This document shows positions 16,899 to 23,973 of a stretch of DNA of 64,000 nucleotides, piece by piece. Position 1 is the stretch's first letter. Each line of letters starts with the position of its first letter. Both the position numbers and the translations under genes were made by a program. Origin of the DNA: Chloroflexota bacterium (GTDB lineage: Bacteria; Chloroflexota; Anaerolineae; Aggregatilineales; J027); contig JACRBG010000036.1 in the NCBI GenBank assembly GCA_016234595.1, forward strand, positions 62,001 to 126,000, read 5' to 3'. The notes beneath the pieces are model-generated. The model searched no databases. It was given only the letters and a program-made list of their open reading frames with translations, and was not told where the DNA came from.

Positions 16899-17690
16899 CT
16901 AAATTTCGATTTCTCGCCCCGAATAGTCTGGTGGGGCTAACAACGGCCTGCCCGACACCAAATCTATTTTCAATCGCTCGGCGCGGGGTTTGACAATCTG
17001 CAAAATTTCACGGGCGGCTTGATACGTCAATTCGGCCTGTTGTTCATCATTCAATTGGCTCCCAAACGCCAGCATATCATGTTTGGCGAATGCCTCATAC
17101 GCGGTAATCCCCGTCAGCGCCAAGTCACCAATATGGTCACGTAGATTCCGCGCCTGTGACTCATTCAGCCCTAAATATTTGATGATTTCCGCCGCCACCA
17201 TGTTGAATAAACCTTTATAGCCCGCATTCGTGGCCCGACCAAAATTCGGACGATGGCCTTCATGGGTTTCGATGAGCGTATCCGCATACGATAAGCGTAT
17301 CCGTTTGGATTTCTGGCGAAGCTGCTCCCGTTCACGTTGGGCCTCAAGCTGCGCCTCGATTTTCTCATGCGTCGCTGTCACCATGTATTCGCGGATGCCC
17401 TCCCAATTTTTGAAACTGACAATCATGGCAATCCGCAGGAAGGTGTCGAAGTTGGCGACGGGGGTGGGGCGTTGTCCCTGACCGGAAAACTGATGTGGTC
17501 TCACAAATGAATCCACATCGAATCCTTGCTCCTCAAGGCGTTGTTTGGCCCGTTGCCATTCTTGTTTGGGCGCTTTACTCCCCGATCCATAATTCTTGAA
17601 AACATCAATAACAGAAAAGTGCATTACTCCATTAATGATAACCTTGCGAATGGTGCCGTCAAATTCTTGAAACTGTTCAAGACTGGTCAT
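16899..17690 (-). CDS. BRO family (Bro-N) protein
   Basis: The 263-residue protein opens with a Bro-N-like domain (residues 7-110: DGTIRKVIINGVMHFSVIDV; WQRAKQRLEEQGFD; FDTFLRIAMIV). A charged Glu/Arg/Gln helix (residues 120-145) links it to a C-terminal helical domain with KGLFNMVAAEIIKYLGLNES and ARNLRDHIGDLALTGITAYE, as in the DNA-damage-inducible D/BRO group. BRO proteins are phage- and virus-linked DNA-binding or antirepressor-like proteins; the role here is unknown. The start is supported by AAGGA with an eight-base spacer. A dyad lies at 17722-17740 just upstream. The gene and its neighbour sit in a patch poorer in GC than the flanks, which suggests acquisition. Confidence 0.7.
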   Translation of the reverse strand: MTSLEQFQEFDGTIRKVIINGVMHFSVIDVFKNYGSGSKAPKQEWQRAKQRLEEQGFDVDSFVRPHQFSGQGQRPTPVANFDTFLRIAMIVSFKNWEGIREYMVTATHEKIEAQLEAQREREQLRQKSKRIRLSYADTLIETHEGHRPNFGRATNAGYKGLFNMVAAEIIKYLGLNESQARNLRDHIGDLALTGITAYEAFAKHDMLAFGSQLNDEQQAELTYQAAREILQIVKPRAERLKIDLVSGRPLLAPPDYSGREIEI

Positions 17691-17721
17691 GTGATATATC
17701 CTTTCAACTATGTGACTGATA

Positions 17722-17740
17722 GTGAAGTAGCTACTTTCAC
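17722..17740. promoter_or_regulatory. Dyad upstream of the BRO-family gene (candidate operator)
   Basis: The perfect core AGTAGCTACT (17726-17735) is flanked by GTGA and TTCAC arms that continue the symmetry with one extra base. It lies 32-50 bases before the BRO start, in promoter position. Confidence 0.4.
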
Positions 17741-17858
17741 AACACTAGGCTCTAACTTCCTTCAAAAGTTAGGGCCGCTTTTTCTCAAGATGCTAAAATG
17801 ATACGAACATCGGTGCGGTTTGTCAACAAATTCATTGTATTTATCAAGCGGTTGATAA

Positions 17859-18212
17859 TCATATTCTCAATATGGATTTTAGGTTGTCTGTTTCTTCATC
17901 TGATAAATCAACCACATCTATTATTGTTACTTTATCTGCTTTTAGCCCAAATCCAACTCGGCCGTTTTTCAAAATTGAATCAACTTGATCCCACCCTTCA
18001 AACCTGATAGATAAGGAATCTTTGCCTACATACACCAAAAAAGATTCGTTTGCATTAAAAAAGTTTTCTTCCAAGTTCCAAAAACTTTCTAAAGCAAAAA
18101 TTGGCGAACCTACTTTTTGGGGAATATTTATACTCGGAAAATCTTGATTCAAAATGACTTTATCCGCCAAAACCAATTCTATCGAAAGTATGTCGCCCGT
18201 TTTTCTGCTCAT
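17859..18212 (-). CDS. Orphan protein of 117 residues
   Basis: The open frame has an ATG start with GGA close upstream. The protein is acidic, soluble and rich in Asp, Phe and Ile (LADKVILNQDFPSINIPQ; IRFEGWDQVDSIL; DLSDEETDNLKSI). It has no recognisable domain. The DNA is clearly AT-richer than the surrounding chromosome, as is the adjacent BRO gene, and both are on the minus strand. It may be part of a small acquired unit. It could also be a chance frame, but its length in AT-rich DNA argues for a real gene. Confidence 0.5.
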   Translation of the reverse strand: MSRKTGDILSIELVLADKVILNQDFPSINIPQKVGSPIFALESFWNLEENFFNANESFLVYVGKDSLSIRFEGWDQVDSILKNGRVGFGLKADKVTIIDVVDLSDEETDNLKSILRI

Positions 18213-18484
18213 TCCAATTTCTAATAAGGATTTGGATGAAGCGCCAGCACGCTAGTAGAAAGGTTGATCCGAAGAATTCCCCCAATCTATATTAAAGACA
18301 TATTCATCTCTGCTAACGAACTCAGTACGAAGTAATCCGATTTCTTTGATACGCAGCGAAGCCAACTTCCTAACCTTTATACTATGGAGATTGTGTTCAT
18401 CTACTCAGCCATGTTCTTGATTATATAATTGTTATGTCTTGTAAGTCATGCCATCTCGTAAAATCGGGTATTGGATTGTCGTTG

Positions 18485-18504
18485 GGGGGATTCGCGAATC
18501 GCCC
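18485..18504. repeat. Short palindromic repeat (GATTCGCGAATC type)
   Basis: The 12-bp perfect palindrome 18489-18500 is flanked by GGGG and GCCC. A related unit, GGGGCGGTTTGCGAATCGCCC, lies after trpG at 21072, so this looks like a dispersed REP-like family. Confidence 0.45.
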
Positions 18505-18632
18505 AGCCTGCGTTACTAAATTCAGCGCGGCGGATTTATCCCCGCGTGTAAATGGATACAAGCCTTCCCTCCTCCATTGGGTGGATATTTTGACCAGCCC
18601 TCTTGACTTCCAAAACACTCTGCGCTACCTTA

Positions 18633-18661
18633 TTGACTACCAACTGAATAGCAATTTTCTA
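18633..18661 (+). promoter_or_regulatory. Candidate promoter of the T-box/trpEG unit
   Basis: TTGACT (18633-18638) has five of six consensus bases and lies 17 bases before TTTCTA (18656-18661). The -10 is weak, but the inferred start near 18669 coincides with the beginning of the T-box structure. Confidence 0.35.
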
Positions 18662-18668
18662 AAAGACG

Positions 18669-18958
18669 TTGAACCGGAAGAGTATGTCCGAACGCGATGT
18701 ACAGAGAGCCGCCAGCGAGGTGTGAAGGCGGTACAAAGGCGCGGGCTGAATGGGCCGGGGAGTTGTGTGGGCGAATCACAGTAGCCCCCATCGGAGCAGC
18801 CACCGTTATCAAGGCGAAGGGTCTCGGCAGTACCAGAGCATTTCCCAAAACGCTGCCCGCACCTGAATTTAAGTGAGACATAGCGTTCTGGCGCTCGTCT
18901 AAGCCGGGTGGCACCACGGGAGCCTTCTCTCGCCCTGACGATTGAGGAGGCTCTTTTT
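18669..18958 (+). promoter_or_regulatory. T-box leader, tryptophan specific, controlling trpEG
   Basis: A T-box senses uncharged tRNA and switches a terminator to an antiterminator. The hallmark T-box sequence GGGTGGCACCACGGG is at 18906-18920, directly before a terminator: GAGCCTTCTC (18920-18929) pairs with GAGGAGGCTC (18944-18953), then TTTTT. Stem I features are present: AGAGAG near 18703 and GCTGAA before the specifier. The specifier codon is TGG (Trp) at 18751-18753. The bulge TGGC would pair with a tRNA ending GCCA, which fits the G discriminator usual in bacterial tRNA-Trp. The leader ends 38 bases before trpE. Specifier position and bulge base agree with the downstream gene. Confidence 0.9.
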
Positions 18959-18996
18959 GATTTCCCAAATCTTGTGGTGTTTGCTCGGAGGAGACT

Positions 18997-20466
18997 ATGC
19001 TGCGAATTGCCCATGACACAACATCTCGTTTGCTGCCCAAGCCCGAAGACATGCCCGCCCTATTTGAACGTGGCGATCTTGTCCCGGTCTATCGTGTTTT
19101 ACCCGCCGATCTCGAAACCCCTGTCTCGGCCTTTTTAAAACTGTTCCGCGCTGATGAGCCCGCCTTTTTGCTCGAAAGTGTGCAAGGGGGTGAACAAGTT
19201 GGACGTTATTCATTTATCGGCGTCGGCCCCCGCAAAGTGCTGGCCCCCGATACTTCACCCAGCGGGGATGCCCTTGCCGAAATCAAAGCCGAACTCGCCC
19301 ATTATCACCCTGTTGCGCTCCCCGGTTTACCGCGTTTTGTAGGGGGGGCGGTTGGCTTTTTGGGCTATGATGTGGTGGGTCAATTTGAACGCCTGCCTGC
19401 CAATGCCCCCGATGTGACCAACCTCCCGGGCGCACTCTTCATGATTTTTGATTCCATTGTGATTGTAGATCACGTCAAAACCCAGATTATCGTGCTGTCG
19501 AATGCGCATAACACGGGTGATCCTGATGCGGCTTATGAAGATGCGGCCAATCGGATTGCTGCTATTGTGGAGCGTTTGCGCCAACCCCTCGGTGAAATCC
19601 CAATGGCGACCAGCGTTTTAGACGACCCATTGGTATCAAATGTTTCCCAAGAGGGTTTTGAAGAGGGTGTCCGCCGCGCCAAGGAATATATCGCCGCTGG
19701 GGATGCCTTCCAGATTGTGCTGTCCCAACGCCTGACTTGCAAAACCAGCGCACCCCCATTCACCATCTATCGCGCCTTGCGGATGCTCAACCCCGCCCCC
19801 TATATGTATTTTTTCCACTTTCCCAACGAGAATTTTAATGTCGTCGGCGCATCGCCTGAAATGATGGTGCGTTTGGAAGATGGCATTGCCAGCGTCCGCC
19901 CCATCGCCGGAACCCGTCCACGCGGTGCAACCCCTGAGGAAGATTCTGAACTCGAAGCCAATTTGCTGACCGACCCCAAAGAACGGGCCGAACATGTCAT
20001 GCTGGTGGATTTAGGCCGCAATGACTTGGGCCGTGTCTGTGATTATGGTTCGGTGCATGTGCCCGAACTCATGACCATCGAAAAATATTCGCGGGTCATG
20101 CACATCGTCTCGCATGTCGAGGGTAAATTGCGGGCGGGTTTGGATGCCTTCGATTTATTACGGGCGACTTTCCCAGCCGGCACGGTTAGCGGCGCACCCA
20201 AAATCCGCGCGATGGAAATCATTGATGAATTGGAACCCGACCGTCGTGGGCCATACGCGGGCGCGGTGGGCTATTTTAGCTTTAACGGTTCGATGGATAC
20301 CTGTATCACCATCCGCACGATTACCATGCGCGGTGATCAAATCTTTTTACAGGTGGGCGCGGGATTGGTTGCCGACAGCGACCCAACCAACGAATTTCAT
20401 GAAACGCTGCATAAAGGCAGTGCCTTAGCCGCCGCCATTCGTATGGCCGAACGTGGTTTTGAATAG
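18997..20466 (+). CDS. trpE: Anthranilate synthase component I
   Basis: TrpE converts chorismate and ammonia (from TrpG) to anthranilate, the first step of tryptophan synthesis. The 489-residue length is standard. The Trp-feedback element LLES is present in AFLLESVQGGEQVGRYSFIG. The chorismate-binding domain has the conserved IVLSQRL, IAGTRPRGATPEED, LVDLGRNDLGRVC, GTVSGAPKIRAMEIIDELEP and VGAGLVADSDP. GGAGGAG lies before the ATG. Expression should follow the T-box upstream. The trpG gene follows after 21 bases. Genes trpDCFBA are not in the window. Confidence 0.97.
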   Translation: MLRIAHDTTSRLLPKPEDMPALFERGDLVPVYRVLPADLETPVSAFLKLFRADEPAFLLESVQGGEQVGRYSFIGVGPRKVLAPDTSPSGDALAEIKAELAHYHPVALPGLPRFVGGAVGFLGYDVVGQFERLPANAPDVTNLPGALFMIFDSIVIVDHVKTQIIVLSNAHNTGDPDAAYEDAANRIAAIVERLRQPLGEIPMATSVLDDPLVSNVSQEGFEEGVRRAKEYIAAGDAFQIVLSQRLTCKTSAPPFTIYRALRMLNPAPYMYFFHFPNENFNVVGASPEMMVRLEDGIASVRPIAGTRPRGATPEEDSELEANLLTDPKERAEHVMLVDLGRNDLGRVCDYGSVHVPELMTIEKYSRVMHIVSHVEGKLRAGLDAFDLLRATFPAGTVSGAPKIRAMEIIDELEPDRRGPYAGAVGYFSFNGSMDTCITIRTITMRGDQIFLQVGAGLVADSDPTNEFHETLHKGSALAAAIRMAERGFE

Positions 20467-20487
20467 ACAATAGGGGGAGACAACAAC

Positions 20488-21054
20488 ATGATTTTGGTCA
20501 TTGATAATTACGATAGCTTTACCTATAACCTTGTGCAATTGTTGGGCAGCCTCGGCGCGGATTTACAAGTAGTCCGCAACGATGCCCTGACCCTCCAAGA
20601 AGTAGCAGCCCTCAACCCCAGCCGGATTGTGATTTCACCCGGCCCCGGTGATCCAAATGATGGCGGGATTTCGCTGGATGTTATTCGCGAATTAGGCCAG
20701 CACATCCCAATTTTTGGCGTTTGTTTGGGCCATCAGTGCATTGGTCAGGCCTATGGTGGGCGAGTCATTCGTGCGCCGCGTTTGATGCACGGCAAGACCT
20801 CGCAGATTTACCACCGCAACCAGAAATTGTTTACAGGCGTGCCGAGTCCCTTTGTTGCCACGCGCTATCACAGTTTGATTGTCGAAGAACCGTTGCCCGA
20901 TTGCCTGAGCGTGACGGCTTTCACTGAGGAGGGCGAAGTCATGGCCCTGCGCCACAAAGAAAATCCGGTGGTGGGTGTGCAGTTCCACCCCGAAAGCATT
21001 TTGACGACCTACGGGGTGCGGATTTTGCAAAATTTCATCGAAGGCCGCCTGTAG
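20488..21054 (+). CDS. trpG: Anthranilate synthase component II (glutamine amidotransferase)
   Basis: TrpG hydrolyses glutamine and passes ammonia to TrpE. The class I amidotransferase triad is visible: Cys in [16 protein letters not shown], and His and Glu in [15 protein letters not shown]. The N-terminal [19 protein letters not shown] and [15 protein letters not shown] are diagnostic. At 188 residues it is a stand-alone subunit. Such proteins may also serve p-aminobenzoate synthesis. A palindromic repeat follows the stop and may end the transcript. Confidence 0.96.
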   Translation: MILVIDNYDSFTYNLVQLLGSLGADLQVVRNDALTLQEVAALNPSRIVISPGPGDPNDGGISLDVIRELGQHIPIFGVCLGHQCIGQAYGGRVIRAPRLMHGKTSQIYHRNQKLFTGVPSPFVATRYHSLIVEEPLPDCLSVTAFTEEGEVMALRHKENPVVGVQFHPESILTTYGVRILQNFIEGRL

Positions 21055-21070
21055 TAAATACGTCTGTTGT

Positions 21071-21093
21071 AGGGGCGGTTTGCGAATCGCCCT
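21071..21093. repeat. Short palindromic repeat after trpG
   Basis: AGGGGCGGTTTGCGAATCGCCCT folds with GGGCG/CGCCC and TT/AA arms and is followed by TTTAAT. It is related to the palindrome at 18485 and may act as the trpEG terminator. Confidence 0.5.
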
Positions 21094-21143
21094 TTAATCG
21101 GTATTTTGTGCAGGTTAGACAAAAAATTGAGTAGGCCAACTAG

Positions 21144-21173
21144 TTGACGAATGATGGGTGTCCGTGTTATGCT
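21144..21173 (+). promoter_or_regulatory. Internal promoter of the aroH-aroF-tyrA-aroA unit
   Basis: TTGACG (21144-21149) is followed after 18 bases by TATGCT (21168-21173). The predicted start near 21180 lies just before a leader-peptide gene and a terminator, which makes biological sense. Confidence 0.55.
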
Positions 21174-21205
21174 GCTATCACTAACCAAACCACAAGGGTT
21201 TTATT

Positions 21206-21331
21206 GTGACCAATCCTGTCCATTCGTTTGCTCTTCCCACTGCTTACAGCGCGTCATTCGATGCGTATGTCAGCTTTTACTTTTATTATTACTTTGGGAA
21301 CAGCACGGAGCGACGGGAACAACGCACGTAG
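21206..21331 (+). CDS. Phe/Tyr-rich leader peptide (attenuator)
   Basis: A 41-codon frame starts at GTG 21206, with AAGGG (21194-21198) seven bases upstream, and ends at TAG 21329. Its product contains VSFYFYYYFGN: seven consecutive aromatic codons (TTT TAC TTT TAT TAT TAC TTT at 21275-21295). It contains no Trp. It lies between a promoter and an intrinsic terminator ahead of chorismate mutase, DAHP synthase and prephenate dehydrogenase. That is the layout of leader peptides whose ribosome stalls when charged tRNA-Phe or tRNA-Tyr is scarce. A Phe-Tyr-Phe leader before aroF has been described in Corynebacterium; this is a comparison from memory and not a homology claim. Confidence 0.75.
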   Translation: MTNPVHSFALPTAYSASFDAYVSFYFYYYFGNSTERREQRT

Positions 21332-21404
21332 CGACAACTAGCCGCTACAAACGAGAGCAGCGACCACAGGCGCGGGGTTCCCAGAGGAACTCTGGGCCTT
21401 TTTT
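21296..21404 (+). promoter_or_regulatory. Attenuator of aroH-aroF: alternative hairpins and terminator
   Basis: The terminator is CCCAGAG (21380-21386), a GAA loop and CTCTGGG (21390-21396), then CC and six T. Upstream, GTAGCG (21328-21333) pairs with CGCTAC (21343-21348) across the leader stop codon. GGGAAC occurs at 21296-21301 and 21315-21320. The second copy can pair with GTTCCC (21377-21382), which would take the 5' arm of the terminator. A ribosome stalled on the aromatic codons would cover the first GGGAAC and leave the second free, favouring read-through. The pairing scheme is inferred; the terminator itself is clear. Confidence 0.7.
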
Positions 21405-21484
21405 GTTTTACGGTCATATGCGCTTTTGGGGTCACACAAAATCCTGTGTAGAAATGTATACACAAGGAGCAAAAACGGACACCC

Positions 21485-21934
21485 ATGACCAATTCACCCA
21501 ACGAACCTGCGTGGCAACCCAAAATGTGCCGGGGGATTCGCGGCGCGACGACGGTCGAAGAAAACACCCGTGAGTCAATTTTAGATGCGACCCGCGAGCT
21601 ACTAATCCTGATGATTAAGCATAACGGCATTGTGCCAGAGGATGTTGCCAGCGTCATTTTTACGACAACCATGGATTTAAACGCCGAATATCCAGCGGTG
21701 GCGGCGCGACAATTAGGCTGGCACGACGCGGCCCTCATGTGCGCTCATGAGATGGCCGTCCCGCATGGCCTTAAGATGTGCCTGCGGATTCTGATTATGT
21801 GGAATACAGCCCTATCCGCCCATGAAGTCCAGCATGTCTACATCAACGGCGCAAAACATTTACGGCCCGACCGTTCGATTGAAATGAAAGATTTAACCGA
21901 AGTACTGGCGGAAGAACTAACCGCCAAAAGTTAG
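21485..21934 (+). CDS. aroH: Chorismate mutase, AroH class
   Basis: This monofunctional trimeric chorismate mutase makes prephenate from chorismate. [13 protein letters not shown] with the active-site Arg, [15 protein letters not shown], the Arg in [13 protein letters not shown] and the Tyr in [15 protein letters not shown] match the Bacillus AroH type. It carries a 13-residue N-terminal extension. The ATG at 21485 is 15 bases from AAGGAG, which is long; ATG 21524 (giving MCRGIRGAT) is an alternative start. It is the first gene after the Phe/Tyr attenuator. Confidence 0.92.
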   Translation: MTNSPNEPAWQPKMCRGIRGATTVEENTRESILDATRELLILMIKHNGIVPEDVASVIFTTTMDLNAEYPAVAARQLGWHDAALMCAHEMAVPHGLKMCLRILIMWNTALSAHEVQHVYINGAKHLRPDRSIEMKDLTEVLAEELTAKS

Positions 21935-21990
21935 AACGCGATTTTTACGAGAGAAAAATTTTTCAACCACCACACAAGGGAGAATTTGCA

Positions 21991-23037
21991 ATGATCGTAG
22001 TCATGTCCAATGCCGCAACCGCCCGTGAAATTTCCGAAGTGATAGGCCGTATCCGTGCGATGGGTTATGAAGTCCATCTCTCCGAAGGCAAAGAGCGCAC
22101 CATTATCGGCATCATTGGGCGCGGTAGACCGGTTGACCGTGAACAATTGAGCGTTATGTCTGGTGTCCAAGATGTTATCCCCGTTACCCACCCCTACAAA
22201 ATTGCCAGCCGCGAATATCACCCCGACGATACCCAAGTCCCGCTGAATGGTATCAATGTCGGTGGCCCCGATTTAGCCGTTATCGCTGGCCCTTGCTCAG
22301 TTGAAGGGCGCAGTGAAATTATCGAAATCGCCCATATTGTGCGCGAGGCAGGTGCGACGGCCTTGCGGGGTGGGGCTTTCAAACCACGTACTTCGCCCTA
22401 TGCCTTCCAAGGGCTGGGTGAAGAAGGTTTGCGTTATTTGGCGGAAGCGCGTGAACAAACCGGCCTCCCGATTGTCACTGAAGTCATGGATCCGTCGCTG
22501 GTGCCACTGGTCTGCCAATATGCCGATGTGCTGCAAGTAGGCGCACGCAATATGCAAAATTACGCCCTGTTGAATGCTGTTGGTGAGAGTCAATACCCTG
22601 TTTTGTTGAAGCGTGGTATGAGCAGTACCATTGAAGAACTGCTGATGGCCGCCGAGTATATTCTCAGTCATGGCAATATGCGGGTCATGCTCTGTGAACG
22701 GGGTATCCGTACCTATGAAACTGCTACCCGCAACACCTTCGACATCAACGCTATTCCTGTTCTCAAGCACTTGTCGCACCTACCCGTCATCGCTGACCCC
22801 AGTCATGGCACGGGCAAATGGGAATATGTCGAAAGTGTCTCATTAGCGGCAGTGGCGGCAGGTGCGGATGGCCTTATCTTGGAAGTGCATCCCGACCCCG
22901 ACCACGCCGCCTCGGATGGTCGCCAATCCCTTCGGCCTGATAAGTTCGCCCAATTGGTACAAAAGGTATCGCGTTTGGCCGAAGTGGTGGGCAAGCACGC
23001 GCATGAACCCATTCCTGCCCCTATTCCATCACACTAA
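21991..23037 (+). CDS. aroF: 3-deoxy-7-phosphoheptulonate synthase, type I-beta with N-terminal regulatory domain
   Basis: DAHP synthase joins phosphoenolpyruvate and erythrose 4-phosphate, shikimate step 1. Residues 1-70 form a ferredoxin-like regulatory domain ([27 protein letters not shown]), as in Thermotoga-type enzymes whose feedback inhibitors bind there. The TIM barrel follows with the metal ligands in view: Cys of AGPCSVEG, His of [12 protein letters not shown], Glu of [10 protein letters not shown] and Asp of ASDGRQSL. Substrate segments are [28 protein letters not shown] and LLKRGM. The start has AGGGAG at good spacing. It follows aroH by 56 bases. Confidence 0.97.
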   Translation: MIVVMSNAATAREISEVIGRIRAMGYEVHLSEGKERTIIGIIGRGRPVDREQLSVMSGVQDVIPVTHPYKIASREYHPDDTQVPLNGINVGGPDLAVIAGPCSVEGRSEIIEIAHIVREAGATALRGGAFKPRTSPYAFQGLGEEGLRYLAEAREQTGLPIVTEVMDPSLVPLVCQYADVLQVGARNMQNYALLNAVGESQYPVLLKRGMSSTIEELLMAAEYILSHGNMRVMLCERGIRTYETATRNTFDINAIPVLKHLSHLPVIADPSHGTGKWEYVESVSLAAVAAGADGLILEVHPDPDHAASDGRQSLRPDKFAQLVQKVSRLAEVVGKHAHEPIPAPIPSH

Positions 23038-23052
23038 TTGAATTCAATCTCT

Positions 23053-23077
23053 GGGCGAGTTCACCACAGGCTCGCCC
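23053..23077 (+). other. Hairpin between aroF and tyrA
   Basis: GGGCGAG (23053-23059) pairs with CTCGCCC (23071-23077) around 11 bases. No T run follows. It may stabilise mRNA or set relative expression; it lies just upstream of the tyrA ribosome site. Confidence 0.4.
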
Positions 23078-23097
23078 TTACCATTGTTGAGGCTTGT

Positions 23098-23973
23098 ATG
23101 TCTGATAACGCAATTGATGGGTTTACCCTGCATATCATCGGCCTAGGGCTGATGGGTGGGTCGTTGGCGATGGCCTTGCGCGGTCACGTCAACCGTATCA
23201 CTGCCCAAGATGCCAACCCTGCCAATTTAGAAGCTGCTTTACAATCTGGCGTAATTGACGGTGTCGGGGGGCTAGAGCAAGCCGACATTGTGATTTTAGC
23301 GGTTCCTTCTGATCGCATCCCCCTACTGATTCAGCAAATATGTACTTCCGGTCAGTTAAAAAACGGGGCATTGGTCATGGACATCGGCAGTACCAAAGGC
23401 CGGATATGTGATACCCTCGACACCTTGCCCAAACAAGTTGCGGCAATTGGCGGCCACCCCATGTGTGGTTTAGCGGAAAATGGCTATCGCAATGCTATCC
23501 CCACGCTGTTTAAAGGGGCACGTTTTGTCCTGTGCGAAACCGTGTTGACCACTCCTGCTGCCCGCGAAGTCGCCGAAAAACTAGTGACAATTATTGGCGC
23601 AAGGCCCCTATGGATGGACCGGTATCGTCACGATGCGCTGACCGCTTTGACCAGTCATCTCCCCCATGTCCTTAGTTTTGCTCTGATGCGTTTGGCGATG
23701 GAAGCGTCGGCAGAGGATGAAGCCCTCTTCCAATTGGCGGCAGGTGGTTTTGACGGCGCAACCCGTTTGGCCCGTACCGAGGAAAATATGATTACAGGTA
23801 TGTTTACAACCAATGCTGCCCAAATCCGCCCGCTCTTGGCCCGCCTCCGCAATCATATTGACACGCTTGACGCCCTCTTTGATAATCCCGATGAATTACG
23901 CGAAGAACTAGCGCGGGTGGTCGAGGCCCGCCGCCTTTATACTAAGACCTATGGAGAACGCCCGATTTCATGA
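23098..23973 (+). CDS. tyrA: Prephenate dehydrogenase
   Basis: TyrA oxidatively decarboxylates prephenate to 4-hydroxyphenylpyruvate with NAD(P)+, leading to tyrosine. The nucleotide site is IIGLGLMGGSLAMALRG. The catalytic-His region is IGGHPMCGLAENGYRNAIP, followed by KGARFVLCET and the helical-domain segment LTSHLPHVLSFALMRLAME. A longer frame begins at TTG 23038, but ATG 23098 has GAGG in place and gives the expected N-terminus (291 residues). There is no fused chorismate mutase or ACT domain. The stop overlaps the aroA start (ATGA). Confidence 0.93.
   Translation: MSDNAIDGFTLHIIGLGLMGGSLAMALRGHVNRITAQDANPANLEAALQSGVIDGVGGLEQADIVILAVPSDRIPLLIQQICTSGQLKNGALVMDIGSTKGRICDTLDTLPKQVAAIGGHPMCGLAENGYRNAIPTLFKGARFVLCETVLTTPAAREVAEKLVTIIGARPLWMDRYRHDALTALTSHLPHVLSFALMRLAMEASAEDEALFQLAAGGFDGATRLARTEENMITGMFTTNAAQIRPLLARLRNHIDTLDALFDNPDELREELARVVEARRLYTKTYGERPIS

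Larger units (their letters stand above)
18213..18668. other. Gene-free stretch upstream of the T-box leader
   Basis: No convincing gene is seen. A 116-codon plus-strand frame (from 18434) runs into the T-box and has no ribosome site. A GATTCGCGAATC palindrome lies at 18489-18500 and a candidate promoter at 18633-18661. The remainder is moderately AT-rich and shows no other structure. Confidence 0.5.

Noticed and set aside
18434-18784. A 116-codon plus-strand frame before trpE
   Set aside because: It runs into the T-box stem I, lacks a ribosome site and resembles no protein.
21261-21341. A 26-codon ATG frame (MRMSAFTFIITL...) as the leader peptide
   Set aside because: It has two Phe and no ribosome site, whereas the GTG frame at 21206 has a well-placed AAGGG and seven consecutive aromatic codons.
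21151-21573. A 140-codon plus-strand frame over the aroH leader
   Set aside because: It overlaps the promoter, leader peptide and terminator, has no ribosome site and a non-protein-like composition. The shorter GTG-started frame explains the region better.
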